From assembly GCF_000721495.1 (NCBI RefSeq), contig NZ_JOHY01000033.1, positions 12,112 to 76,111 of the forward strand: 64,000 nucleotides of DNA, read 5' to 3'. Positions 33,167 through 42,502 of this stretch are shown piece by piece. The notes under the pieces were generated by a model. It was not told the origin of the DNA, made no database searches, and saw only the letters and a program-made list of their open reading frames with translations. The position numbers and the translations under genes were made by a program. Positions within the stretch are counted from its first letter, which is position 1. The number at the start of each line of letters is the position of its first letter. The stretch is from Streptomyces sp. NRRL F-5123 (GTDB lineage Bacteria > Actinomycetota > Actinomycetes > Streptomycetales > Streptomycetaceae).

Positions 33167-34204
33167 TCAGAAGTCCTCGTCCAGCGCCACCGTGCCCTCC
33201 ACCGCCACCTGGTAGGCGGAGGGCCGGCGCTCGAAGAAGTTCGTGAGCTCCTGCACGCCCTGCAGCTCCATGAAGGAGAAGGGGTTGCGGGAGCCGTACA
33301 GCGGCGGGAAGCCGAGGCGGGCGAGCCGCTGGTCGGCGACGCACTCCAGGTATTCGCGCATGGAGTCGGTGTTCATGCCCGGCAGCCCGTCGCCGCACAG
33401 GTCGCGGGCGAACTGCAGCTCCGCCTCGACGGCCTCCCGCAGCATCTCCGTGACCTCGGCCTGCATCCGCTCGTCGAAGAGCGACGGGTCCTCCTTGCGC
33501 ACGGTGTCGACGACGTCGAAGGCGAAGCTCATGTGCATCGTCTCGTCGCGGAAGACCCAGTTCGTGCCGGTCGCCAGGCCGTGCAGCAGCCCGCGGGAGC
33601 GGAACCAGTAGACGTACGCGAAGGCGCCGTAGAAGAACAGGCCCTCGATGCAGGCCGCGAAGCAGATCAGGTTGAGCAGGAAGTTGCGGCGGTCCTCGTG
33701 GGTCTCCAGGCGGTCGATCCGCTCGGCGCCCCGGCCGTCGAAGTTCGCCATCCAGCGGAAGCAGAACTGCGCCTTCTCGCGGATGGACGGGATCTCCTCG
33801 ACCGCGTCGAAGGCCGCGGCCCGGTCGGCCGGATCGGGCAGGTAGGTGTCCAGCAGCGTCAGGTAGAACTGGACGTGCACGGCTTCCTCGAAGAGCTGGC
33901 GGGACAGGTAGAGCCGCGCCTCGGGGGAGTTGATGTGCTTGTAGAGGGTGAGCACCAGGTTGTTGGAGACGATCGAGTCGCCCGTGGCGAAGAACGCCAC
34001 CAGCCGGCCGATGAGGTGCTGCTCGCCCGGGGTGAGCTTGGCGAGGTCGGAGACGTCGGAGTGCAGGTCGACCTCCTCCACCGTCCAGGTGTTCTTGATC
34101 GCGTCGCGGTAGCGCTCGTAGAAGTCCGGGTAGCGCATCGGACGCAGGGTGAGTTCGAAGCCCGGGTCGAGCAGGTTCTTCACGTTCGCGGTGGTGCTGG
34201 TCAT
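33167..34204 (-). CDS. nrdB: class Ia ribonucleotide reductase small subunit
   Basis: A 345-residue R2 protein carrying the diiron-tyrosyl radical. ATG at 34204 overlaps the nrdA stop as TAATGA. The four-helix core is clear: NNLVLTLYKHI, LSRQLFEEAVHVQFYLTLLDTY (iron ligands E and H), FAACIEGLFFYGAFAYVYWF (radical-side region) and RDETMHMSFAFDVV. The C-terminal YQVAVEGTVALDEDF is the docking tail for NrdA. S. coelicolor has this oxygen-dependent enzyme plus the B12-dependent class II NrdJ; either supports growth. Confidence 0.95.
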   Translation of the reverse strand: MTSTTANVKNLLDPGFELTLRPMRYPDFYERYRDAIKNTWTVEEVDLHSDVSDLAKLTPGEQHLIGRLVAFFATGDSIVSNNLVLTLYKHINSPEARLYLSRQLFEEAVHVQFYLTLLDTYLPDPADRAAAFDAVEEIPSIREKAQFCFRWMANFDGRGAERIDRLETHEDRRNFLLNLICFAACIEGLFFYGAFAYVYWFRSRGLLHGLATGTNWVFRDETMHMSFAFDVVDTVRKEDPSLFDERMQAEVTEMLREAVEAELQFARDLCGDGLPGMNTDSMREYLECVADQRLARLGFPPLYGSRNPFSFMELQGVQELTNFFERRPSAYQVAVEGTVALDEDF

Positions 34205-36618
34205 TACTGGCAGGCCTCGCAGGACTCGGGGTTTTCCAGGGAGCACGCGATCGCGTCGGCGGTCGCGGAGGGGGACGCGGTAGGCGGCGCGGGAGCGGGT
34301 ACGGGGACGGTCGCGGCGCCGGACGCGGAGCCCTGGGCGGCGCGGGCGATCCGGGTCGCGGGGCGGGAGCGCAGGTAGTACGTGGTCTTCAGGCCCTGCT
34401 TCCATGCGTAGGCGTACATCGAGGAGAGCTTGCCGATGGTGGGCGTCTCCAGGAACAGGTTCAGCGACTGGCTCTGGTCCAGGTACGGCGTGCGGGCCGC
34501 GGCCATGTCGATGAGGGCCCGCTGCGGCAGCTCCCACGCGGTGCGGTACAGCTCGCGTACGTCCGCGGGGATCCAGCCGAAGCCCTGCACGCTGCCGGCG
34601 GAGTCGCGCAGCGCCTCGCGGGTCTGCTCGTCCCACACGCCCAGCCGCTTGAGGTCGGCCACCAGGTAGGAGTTGACCTGGAGGAATTCACCGGAGAGCG
34701 TCTCGCGCTTGAAGAGGTTGGACACCTGCGGCTCGATGCACTCGTAGGAGCCGGCGATCGAGGCGATGGTCGCGGTCGGGGCGATGGCCAGCAGCAGCGC
34801 GTTGCGCATGCCGTGCGCCGCGACGCGCTCGCGCAGCGCCGCCCAGCGCTCCGGCCACGCGGAGTCGGTGCCGTAGTGGTCCGGGTGCAGCACGCCCGCC
34901 GCGGCGCGGGTCTCCGCCCACGCGGGCAGCGGGCCGTGCCGCTCGGCCAGGTCGCAGGAGGCCTCGTAGGCGGCGAGCATGACGCGCTCGGCGATCCTCG
35001 TGGACAGTGCGCGGGCCTCGGGCGAGGCGAAGGGAAGCCGCAGCTTGAAGAAGACGTCCTGGAGGCCCATCACGCCCAGACCCACCGGCCGCCAGCGGGA
35101 GTTGGAGCGGCCCGCCTGCTCGGTCGGGTAGTAGTTGATGTCGACGACCCGGTCCAGGAACGTCACCGCGGTGCGCACGGTCTCGTCCAGCCGCGCCCAG
35201 TCGACGACGTCGTCGCCGGAGTCCGCGGTGACGAACGAACTGAGGTTCACCGAGCCGAGGTTGCACACGGCCGTCTCGGAGTCGTCGGTGACCTCCAGGA
35301 TCTCCGTGCACAGGTTGGACGAGTGCACGGTACGGCCGGGCAGCGCGGTCTGGTTGGCGGTGCGGTTGGCGGCGTCCTTGAACGTCATCCAGCCGTTGCC
35401 GGTCTGCGCCAGGGTGCGCATCATGCGGCCGTACAACTCCCGTGCCGGGATGGTGCGCTGGGCCAGTCCGGCGGCCTCGGCGGCACGGTAGGCGGCGTCG
35501 AAGTCGTCGCCCCACAGGTCGACGAGCTGCGGCACGTCGGAGGGCGAGAACAGCGACCACTGCGCGTCCGCCTCGACCCGGCGCATGAACTCGTCCGGCA
35601 CCCAGTGCGCCAGGTTCAGGTTGTGCGTACGCCGGGCGTCCTCACCGGTGTTGTCGCGCAGTTCCAGGAACTCCTCGACGTCGGCGTGCCACGTCTCCAG
35701 GTAGACCGCCGCGGCGCCCTTGCGGCGGCCGCCCTGGTTCACGGCGGCGACCGAGGCGTCCAGCGTCTTCAGGAAGGGCACGATGCCGTTGGAGTGCCCG
35801 TTGGTGCCGCGGATGAGCGAACCGCGGGCGCGGATACGGGAGAAGGGCAGGCCGATGCCGCCCGCGTGCTTCGACAGCCGGGCCACCTGGTGGTAGCGGT
35901 CGTAGATCGAGTCCAGCTCGTCGAGCGGCGAGTCCAGCAGGTAGCACGACGACATCTGCGGGTGCCGCGTACCGGAGTTGAAGAGCGTGGGGGAGCTGGG
36001 CAGGTAGTCGAGCGCGCTCATCAGCCGGTAGAGCGCGGCCACTTCGTCCACGGCCGCCGTGGTGTCGCTTTCGGCCAGTCCCGCGGCCACCCGCAGCATG
36101 AAGTGCTGCGGGGTCTCGACGACCTTGCGGGTCAGCGGGTGGCGCAGCAGGTAGCGGGTGTAGAGGGTGCGCAGGCCGAAGTAGCCGAAGCGGTCGTCGG
36201 CGCCGTCGGCGAGCGCCTGCTCGACCAGGGCGTCCAGCCGGGCAGCGTGCCGGGCGGCGAAGTCCGCGGTGCGGTCGGCGACGAGGCCCTCGCGGTGCCC
36301 CACCGCGATCGAGGTCGTGAAGGACACCGCGCCCTGCGACGCGGCCTCCTCGGCGATCGTCACGGTCAGCAGCCGCGCCGCCAGCCGCGAGTACGCCGGG
36401 TCCTCCGAGATGAGCCCGGCCGCCGCCTCGGTGGCCAGCACTCTCAGCTCCGCCGTGTCCGCGGCCGCGCTGCGCCCGCGCAGCGCCGCGCCGGCGACCC
36501 TGCCGGGGTCGGTGTCGGGAAGGTCGGTACACAGCTCCACGAGGGTACGCAGCAGGTCGGCGCTGTCGGGCGCGCCGGTGGTGGCGGTGGCTGCGGGGGC
36601 TTCGGGCGCGATGGTCAC
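34204..36618 (-). CDS. nrdA: class Ia ribonucleotide reductase large subunit
   Basis: An 804-residue R1 catalytic subunit from the GTG at 36618 (VTIAPEAPA), behind GAGGGAG; longer open sequence upstream belongs to the riboswitch leader. Typical passages include TLFNSGTRHPQMSSCYLL, HAGGIGLPFSRIRARGS, the catalytic-site SSNLCTEILE and NLGSVNLSSF, SPTATIASIAGSYECIEP, and the C-terminal redox pair in ENPESCEACQ. Residues 1-90 hold an ATP-cone-like region rich in Ala/Thr. nrdA-nrdB are co-transcribed behind a cobalamin riboswitch, so AdoCbl should switch this enzyme off in favour of class II NrdJ. Confidence 0.95.
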   Translation of the reverse strand: MTIAPEAPAATATTGAPDSADLLRTLVELCTDLPDTDPGRVAGAALRGRSAAADTAELRVLATEAAAGLISEDPAYSRLAARLLTVTIAEEAASQGAVSFTTSIAVGHREGLVADRTADFAARHAARLDALVEQALADGADDRFGYFGLRTLYTRYLLRHPLTRKVVETPQHFMLRVAAGLAESDTTAAVDEVAALYRLMSALDYLPSSPTLFNSGTRHPQMSSCYLLDSPLDELDSIYDRYHQVARLSKHAGGIGLPFSRIRARGSLIRGTNGHSNGIVPFLKTLDASVAAVNQGGRRKGAAAVYLETWHADVEEFLELRDNTGEDARRTHNLNLAHWVPDEFMRRVEADAQWSLFSPSDVPQLVDLWGDDFDAAYRAAEAAGLAQRTIPARELYGRMMRTLAQTGNGWMTFKDAANRTANQTALPGRTVHSSNLCTEILEVTDDSETAVCNLGSVNLSSFVTADSGDDVVDWARLDETVRTAVTFLDRVVDINYYPTEQAGRSNSRWRPVGLGVMGLQDVFFKLRLPFASPEARALSTRIAERVMLAAYEASCDLAERHGPLPAWAETRAAAGVLHPDHYGTDSAWPERWAALRERVAAHGMRNALLLAIAPTATIASIAGSYECIEPQVSNLFKRETLSGEFLQVNSYLVADLKRLGVWDEQTREALRDSAGSVQGFGWIPADVRELYRTAWELPQRALIDMAAARTPYLDQSQSLNLFLETPTIGKLSSMYAYAWKQGLKTTYYLRSRPATRIARAAQGSASGAATVPVPAPAPPTASPSATADAIACSLENPESCEACQ

Positions 36619-36769
36619 GGTGATGCGGTCTCCCTCGTGAGCGGCGGCGGCCACGCGGGGAGGGACGGAGGGGGCCGCGACCGCCCTGCGGGCATGCCGA
36701 GCCGCGTCCGCGAGGCCCACTCCACGAGGCCCGGACACAGCGGCGTCGCGGTCTGCCGACCGTGGCGCC

Positions 36770-36905
36770 GTCTGCCGGCAGGCGATCGGGCTCCGCGGCC
36801 GTGCGCCTCTTCGCGCGCAAGCGCACGAGGGCACGGCAGCTCACCGTTGCGGGGCAGCGCCGGATTCGCACCGGCTTCCCCTGCGGGCAGCGGAGTTGAG
36901 CATAC
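36770..36905 (-). promoter_or_regulatory. adenosylcobalamin (B12) riboswitch of nrdAB
   Basis: On the minus strand the B12 box reads GGAAGCCGGTGCGAATCCGG then CGCTGCCCCGCAACGGTGAG (36842-36882), followed by a variable P-stem and the second conserved block GAGCCCGATCGCCTGCCGGC near 36773-36793. This is the standard cobalamin aptamer order. About 150 bases remain to the nrdA start as expression platform, with GCCGGCAGACGG-type complementary segments. S. coelicolor nrdABS is known to be controlled this way. Confidence 0.93.
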
Positions 36906-36949
36906 ATCTTGTGCCGCTCGCTGCTGCGCAGCCCCAGATGTTGTGTCGC
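36899..36949 (-). promoter_or_regulatory. probable pair of NrdR boxes
   Basis: Two related sites, CATACATCTTGTG at 36901-36913 and CCCAGATGTTGTGTC at 36933-36947 (plus-strand reading), have their cores 32 bases apart. NrdR boxes occur in pairs about three helical turns apart upstream of nrd operons. The pair lies just before the riboswitch, where the promoter should be. Confidence 0.5.
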
Positions 36950-37013
36950 GAGGGAGCGTGTTGCGAGGGGCGCGTGGGGAGGTTCCCCCACGCGCCCCTT
37001 CGGGGCACAGCCC

Positions 37014-38666
37014 CTACGCCGGCTCGGGCAGGCCCGGGGTGACCGTCGTGTCGGGCGGGGAGGCGGGGCTCGGGAGCTCCGGGGCGGACTCGGCGGTGTA
37101 GTCGGCCGGCACCGTCTCGTCCACGCCCGCGGGCGCCTTGAAGGCGCGCAGGACGACCGTCAGGACGATCGCGACGCCCGCGTTGAGGACGAACGCGGTC
37201 AGGCCGATGTAGCCCTTCTCGCCGATCCACGGGATCATGTCCGCGTTCCCGCCGAAGTGCGACTGCGACGGGCTGGACTGCTCGTACGCCTTCCACGTGC
37301 CGTAGAACATGCCGGCCGCCCAGCCGGCGAGCAGCGCCCAGCGGTGGAACCAGCGGGTGAACAGGCCGCCCACTATGGCCGGGACGGTCTGCAGGATCCA
37401 GATCCCGCCCAGCAACTGGAAGTTGATGGCCACGGTCTTGTCCATGGTGAGGACGAAGACCAGCGCGCCGACCTTGACCACGAGCGAGACTGCTTTGGAG
37501 ACCGCGGTCTCCTGCGCGGGGGTGGCGTCCGGTTTGATGAGGTCCTTGTAGATGTTGCGGGTGAAGAGGTTCGCCGCGGCGATGGACATGATGGCCGCGG
37601 GCACGAGCGCGCCGATGCCGATCGCCGCGAAGGCGACGCCCGCGAACCACGACGGGAAGACGTTCTCGAAGAGCTGCGGGATGGCCAGCTGGTTGTTGTA
37701 CTTCGGGTTGCCCGCGCCGACGCCGTCCGCGATGGCCATGAAGCCGAGCAGCGCCAGCAGGCCGAGCATGAGCGAGTACAGCGGCAGGATCGTGGTGTTG
37801 CGGCGGATGGTGTCGCGGCTCTTGCCGGACAGCACGGCGGTGATGGAGTGCGGGTAGAGGAAGAGGGCCATCGCCGAGCCCATCGCCAGTGTGGCGTACG
37901 CCCATTGGGCCTTCGGGCCGGTCACGAGGGAGCCGCGGGGGACGCCCTGCTTGTTCGGCACCGCGTAGGCGTCGCCGGCCTTGCTGAAGATGTCGTCGAA
38001 GCCGCCGAGTTTGTACGGGATGTAGATGATGGCGACCACTATGACGATGTAGATCAGCGCGTCCTTGACGAACGCGATGAGGGCGGGCGCGCGCAGCCCC
38101 GAGGAGTACGTGTACGCGGCGAGCACGCCGAAGGCGATGAGCAGCGGCAGGTCCTTGAGGAACCAGTTGGTGCCGTCGCTGCCACCGACGCCCATGACGT
38201 CCAGGACGGCCTGGATGCCCACCAGTTGCAGCGCGATGTAGGGCATCGTGGCGATGATGCCGGTGATCGCGACGGCCACCGACAGGCTCTTGGAGCCGAA
38301 CCGCCCGCGGATGAAGTCCGAGGAGGTGACGTAGCCGTGCCGGCGCGAGACCGACCACAGCCTCGGCAGGAAGAGGAAGACCAGCGGGTAGGTGATGATC
38401 GTGTAGGGCACCGCGAAGAAGCCCGCGGCGCCGCCCGCGAAGATCGCGGCGGGCACGGCGACGAAGGTGTACGCGGTGTACAGGTCGCCGCCGAGCAGGA
38501 ACCAGGTCACCCAGGTCCCGAAACTCCGCCCGCCCAGGCCCCATTCGTCCAGGTGCAGCGGGTCCGCGGCACGCCGCCAGCGCGCGGCGAAGAAGCCGAG
38601 CACGGTGACGGCCAGGAAGAAGAAGACGAAGACGCCGAGCGCGACGCCGTTCACGCCGTCCTTCAT
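37014..38666 (-). CDS. sodium:solute symporter (monocarboxylate permease-like)
   Basis: A 550-residue SSS-family transporter with about 13 hydrophobic helices. Marker passages are WGLGGRSFGTWVTWFLLGGD near 42-61, GYVTSSDFIRGRFGSKSLS, the SSS core PALIAFVKDALIYI and ALFLYPHSITAVLSGKSRDTIRRN. The closest described relatives by motif are MctP/YodF-like monocarboxylate or proline-type permeases; the substrate is unproven. The last ~40 residues are a Pro/Glu/Ser-rich cytoplasmic tail. The ATG at 38666 overlaps the DUF3311 stop as ATGA; a DUF3311 partner is typical of this symporter subgroup. Confidence 0.88.
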   Translation of the reverse strand: MKDGVNGVALGVFVFFFLAVTVLGFFAARWRRAADPLHLDEWGLGGRSFGTWVTWFLLGGDLYTAYTFVAVPAAIFAGGAAGFFAVPYTIITYPLVFLFLPRLWSVSRRHGYVTSSDFIRGRFGSKSLSVAVAITGIIATMPYIALQLVGIQAVLDVMGVGGSDGTNWFLKDLPLLIAFGVLAAYTYSSGLRAPALIAFVKDALIYIVIVVAIIYIPYKLGGFDDIFSKAGDAYAVPNKQGVPRGSLVTGPKAQWAYATLAMGSAMALFLYPHSITAVLSGKSRDTIRRNTTILPLYSLMLGLLALLGFMAIADGVGAGNPKYNNQLAIPQLFENVFPSWFAGVAFAAIGIGALVPAAIMSIAAANLFTRNIYKDLIKPDATPAQETAVSKAVSLVVKVGALVFVLTMDKTVAINFQLLGGIWILQTVPAIVGGLFTRWFHRWALLAGWAAGMFYGTWKAYEQSSPSQSHFGGNADMIPWIGEKGYIGLTAFVLNAGVAIVLTVVLRAFKAPAGVDETVPADYTAESAPELPSPASPPDTTVTPGLPEPA

Positions 38667-38920
38667 ACGTCCTCACCGCCCTTGCGCGCCCGCTCCTCGC
38701 GGCGTACGAGCACGTACGCGGTGAAGGTCAGCGCGGCCGCCACCGGCACCCAGGCCATCTGGTACCAGTAGAAGAACGGGATGCCGATGAAGGCCGGTGT
38801 CGTGCGGGCGTAGGAATCCACCCACAGCAGTGCGACGAACGGTGCGAGCAGGCACAGCGCGGCGACGACCCGGGTGGGGGTGACGACCGGTGGCCGTGGG
38901 CCCGGTGGTGCTTGTGACAT
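38663..38920 (-). CDS. DUF3311 small membrane protein (symporter partner)
   Basis: An 85-residue protein with two hydrophobic helices: VVAALCLLAPFVALLWVDSYA and the second around FFYWYQMAWVPVAAALTFTAYVLV. The family mark is the central GIPFFYWYQMAW. DUF3311 proteins are regularly encoded just before SSS symporters, as here with a 4-base overlap, and probably form an accessory subunit. The C-terminus RREERARKGGEDV is charged and cytoplasmic. Confidence 0.88.
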   Translation of the reverse strand: MSQAPPGPRPPVVTPTRVVAALCLLAPFVALLWVDSYARTTPAFIGIPFFYWYQMAWVPVAAALTFTAYVLVRREERARKGGEDV

Positions 38921-39064
38921 GTGCTGGTGCTCCCGTCCCCTAGAGCGGCGTGTAATGGCCAGGAAATCTAGGGGAGGCTAGCGGCGGCAGTCACTACCCG
39001 TGCACGGATCAGTTCCCAGGTCAGCCGCGCGGGTGACCGGAAACCACCGGTAGGGGCACCCGGG

Positions 39065-40006
<942 letters not shown>

Positions 40007-40008
40007 CT

Positions 40009-40048
40009 AAAGGTCTAGGCCAAGCTCCCGGTACTGGTCTAAACCATT
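40009..40048. promoter_or_regulatory. DasR operator (dre) and a weaker second dre upstream of dasA
   Basis: ACTGGTCTAAACCATT at 40033-40048 matches the dre consensus ACTGGTCTAGACCACT at 14 of 16 positions. A weaker copy, AAAGGTCTAGGCCAAG, lies at 40009-40024, 24 bases upstream. Both are 100-145 bases before the dasA start and fit repression of dasABCD by DasR. Confidence 0.85.
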
Positions 40049-40080
40049 AATGACCACATCCCAGACCCACGAGCAAGTAT

Positions 40081-40107
40081 CGGACTCCGCGTCGCACGCG
40101 GAGTCCG
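40081..40107 (+). promoter_or_regulatory. perfect 11-bp hairpin in the dasA leader
   Basis: CGGACTCCGCG (40081-40091) pairs with CGCGGAGTCCG (40097-40107) around TCGCA. It sits between the dre site and the ribosome site (GAGGAGGG at 40143). It could stabilise the mRNA 5' end or attenuate transcription; no T tract follows. Confidence 0.6.
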
Positions 40108-40154
40108 GCATTTCGGGCGGTGGGGGGAGTTTCGGGCATCCTGAGGAGGGTGGC

Positions 40155-41459
40155 GTGAAGCGCAAGCTCATCGCGGCGATCGGCGTCGCGACCATGATCG
40201 TCGGTATCGCGGCATGCGGATCGGACAAGAAGGACGACAACAAGGCGTCGTCGGGGGGCGACAAGGGTTCCAGCGCGTCGTCGATCACCGTCTGGCTGAC
40301 GGTGGACGCGCAGCACAACTGGCCGGAACTCATCAAGACGGCTGACGACGCCCTCGCCGCGAAGCACCCGGGTCTGAAGGTCAAGCACGAGTACTACGCC
40401 TGGCCGGACAAGAATGCCAAGCTGGACGCCGTGCTCGCCACCGACAAGGCGCCCGATGTCGTGGAGATGGGCAACTCCGAGATGGTGCCCTACATGGCCG
40501 AAGGCGCGTTCGCCGAGGTCGACCCCTCGAAGTTCGACAACTCCGCCCAGTGGCTGGACGCCCTCAAGCAGTCCGTCACGTACGACGGCAAGACCTACGG
40601 CGTGCCCTACTACGCCGCCGCCCGTATCGCGACGTGGCGCAAGGACATCGCCGCCGCCTCCGGCATCAGCGCCGCCCCGAAGAACTGGACCGAGCTGGCC
40701 CAGGACCTGGACAAGATCCAGTCCAAGCAGGGCCCGAAGTTCAACGCCTGGTACCAGCCGTCGCGCGACTGGTACGCGGCCATGTCCTTCGTCTACGACG
40801 CCGGCGGCGCCATCGCCACCAACTCGGGCGGCCAGTGGAAGGGCTCGCTGGAGAGCCCGCAGGCCATCCAGGGCCTCACCACCTGGAAGGACGCCATGGG
40901 CAAGTACATGCACGGCGACCTCACCAAGGACGAGCAGGACCGCTACATCGTCTACGGCCAGGGCAAGTCCGACCTGATCTTCGCCCCCGGCTGGGAGGGC
41001 CCGTCCGCGGCCGACCCGAAGTTCGACAAGACCGGCGGCAAGCTCAAGGACAACCTGGAGAACTTCGTCATGCCCGGCCCGTCCGGCAAGAACCTGCCGG
41101 TCTTCCTCGGCGGTTCCGACCTGGCGATCCCGACGAAGTCGAAGAACGCCGACCTGGCGGCGGAGTGGATCAACGACTTCACGAACACCGCGGGCCAGAA
41201 GGTCCTGATGGGCAAGGGCAACCTGCCGAACAACAACACGCAGCTGGAGACGCTCAAGAGCGACCCGGCCTCCGCGGTCACCGCGACCGCCGCGGGTTCG
41301 AGCTGGTTCGTGCCGACCGCGCCCGGCTGGGGCACCGTGGAGAAGGCGCAGACCCTCCAGTCCATGCTGCAGAACATCGCCACCGGCAAGGCCTCCGTCC
41401 AGGACGCCGCCAAGGCCGCGGACGAGGCCATGGACAAGGTCCTCAACGTCAAGAACTGA
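40155..41459 (+). CDS. dasA: chitooligosaccharide ABC transporter substrate-binding lipoprotein DasA
   Basis: A 434-residue extracellular solute-binding protein (family 1). GTG at 40155 follows GAGGAGGG. The lipoprotein signal is VKRKLIAAIGVATMIVGIAAC with the lipobox Cys at 21, then a Lys/Asp/Ser-rich linker. Mature features include ITVWLTVDAQHNWPELIK, APDVVEMGNSEMVPYMAEGAF, TYGVPYYAAARIATWRKDI and FLGGSDLAIPTKSKNADLAAEW. DasA of S. coelicolor binds chitobiose. It is first in a four-gene run (dasA-B-C-D) under a DasR operator. Confidence 0.95.
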   Translation: MKRKLIAAIGVATMIVGIAACGSDKKDDNKASSGGDKGSSASSITVWLTVDAQHNWPELIKTADDALAAKHPGLKVKHEYYAWPDKNAKLDAVLATDKAPDVVEMGNSEMVPYMAEGAFAEVDPSKFDNSAQWLDALKQSVTYDGKTYGVPYYAAARIATWRKDIAAASGISAAPKNWTELAQDLDKIQSKQGPKFNAWYQPSRDWYAAMSFVYDAGGAIATNSGGQWKGSLESPQAIQGLTTWKDAMGKYMHGDLTKDEQDRYIVYGQGKSDLIFAPGWEGPSAADPKFDKTGGKLKDNLENFVMPGPSGKNLPVFLGGSDLAIPTKSKNADLAAEWINDFTNTAGQKVLMGKGNLPNNNTQLETLKSDPASAVTATAAGSSWFVPTAPGWGTVEKAQTLQSMLQNIATGKASVQDAAKAADEAMDKVLNVKN

Positions 41460-41497
41460 CCATCCTCACAACGTAGACCAGGACCGCTGAGGAGCAC

Positions 41498-41558
41498 GTG
41501 ATGAGTGCCGCCGAGACCACCACCACCAAGGTGCCGCCGCCACGGCGGCACTCATCAC
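41498..41558 (+). promoter_or_regulatory. 16-bp perfect inverted repeat covering the dasB start
   Basis: GTGATGAGTGCCGCCG at 41498-41513 is exactly complementary to CGGCGGCACTCATCAC at 41543-41558. The left arm contains both candidate start codons of dasB (GTG 41498 and ATG 41501), and the ribosome site GAGGAG ends 4 bases before it. In mRNA this would be a long stable stem hiding the start codon, a likely brake on permease synthesis relative to DasA. Confidence 0.75.
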
Positions 41559-42502
41559 CTCCCGGGCGCGGCCCCGGGAGACGCCGCGCCGCACGCGGTC
41601 GCCGGGTCCACCTCAGCCGGGCGTTCACCCCCTGGCTGCTGCTGGCGCCCTGCATCCTCGTGCTCGTGCTCGTACTGGGCTACCCGCTGATCAAGCTGGG
41701 CATCCTGTCCTTCCAGGACTACAAGAAGCCCCAGCTGTGGGGCTTCAAACCCGCCACCTGGGTGGGCTTCGACAACTACACGGCGATCCTCAAGGACAGC
41801 GAGTTCTGGGACGTCGTCGTCCGCACCATCGTCTTCGCCGGCGCCGCGGTCGTCCTCACCATGGTCCTCGGCATGCTGATCGCGCTGCTGCTCCAGCGGG
41901 TGTCCGGCTGGGTGCGGACCCTGGTCAACATCGCTCTCGTCGCGAGCTGGGCCATGCCGGTGGTCGTGGCGGTCACCGTCTTCAAGTGGATGTTCGACAG
42001 CGACTACGGCGTCGTGAACTGGGTGCTGACCAAGCTGCCGGGTGTCGACTACACCGGGCACAACTGGTTCGCCTCCGGTCCCGAGGGCCTGTCGGTGATC
42101 ATGCTCCAGGTGGTGTGGGGCGCGATCCCGTTCGTCGTGATCACCCTGGGCGCCGGTCTCACCCAGGTGCCCAAGGAACTGGAGGAGGCGGCCCGGCTCG
42201 ACGGCGCCGACGCCTTCGGGGTCTTCCGCTACGTGACCTTCCCGATCATCAAGCCGCTGGTCGTCATGATGACCACGCTCTCGGTCATCTGGGACATGGG
42301 CGTCTTCGCCCAGGTCTGGCTGATGCGCGGCGGCCACCCCGAGCCGGAGTTCCAGCTGCTGACCACCTACTCGTACGAAAAGGCCTTCGGCGTCAACGAC
42401 TACGCCTCCGGCTCCGCGATCGCGCTGCTGACCGTCCTGCTGCTGCTCGGCGTCGTCGCGGTCTACATGCGGCAGATGCTCAAGATCGGAGAGGTGGAAT
42501 GA
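41501..42502 (+). CDS. dasB: chitooligosaccharide ABC transporter permease DasB
   Basis: A 333-residue MalF-type permease. ATG 41501 is preferred over GTG 41498 because GAGGAG at 41489-41494 is better spaced. The first ~42 residues are a basic, Pro-rich tail (RRHSSPPGRGPGRRRAARGRR), partly dictated by a large inverted repeat in the DNA. Six membrane helices follow, from TPWLLLAPCILVLVLVLGYP. The ATPase-coupling EAA motif is ELEEAARLDGADAFGVFRYVTFP near 226-248. The stop overlaps dasC as ATGA. No ATPase gene is in the operon; in S. coelicolor the shared ATPase MsiK serves it. Confidence 0.93.
   Translation: MSAAETTTTKVPPPRRHSSPPGRGPGRRRAARGRRVHLSRAFTPWLLLAPCILVLVLVLGYPLIKLGILSFQDYKKPQLWGFKPATWVGFDNYTAILKDSEFWDVVVRTIVFAGAAVVLTMVLGMLIALLLQRVSGWVRTLVNIALVASWAMPVVVAVTVFKWMFDSDYGVVNWVLTKLPGVDYTGHNWFASGPEGLSVIMLQVVWGAIPFVVITLGAGLTQVPKELEEAARLDGADAFGVFRYVTFPIIKPLVVMMTTLSVIWDMGVFAQVWLMRGGHPEPEFQLLTTYSYEKAFGVNDYASGSAIALLTVLLLLGVVAVYMRQMLKIGEVE

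Noticed and set aside
34813..37101. A 762-codon plus-strand frame opposite nrdA and the riboswitch
   Set aside because: It crosses the cobalamin riboswitch and lacks any family resemblance.
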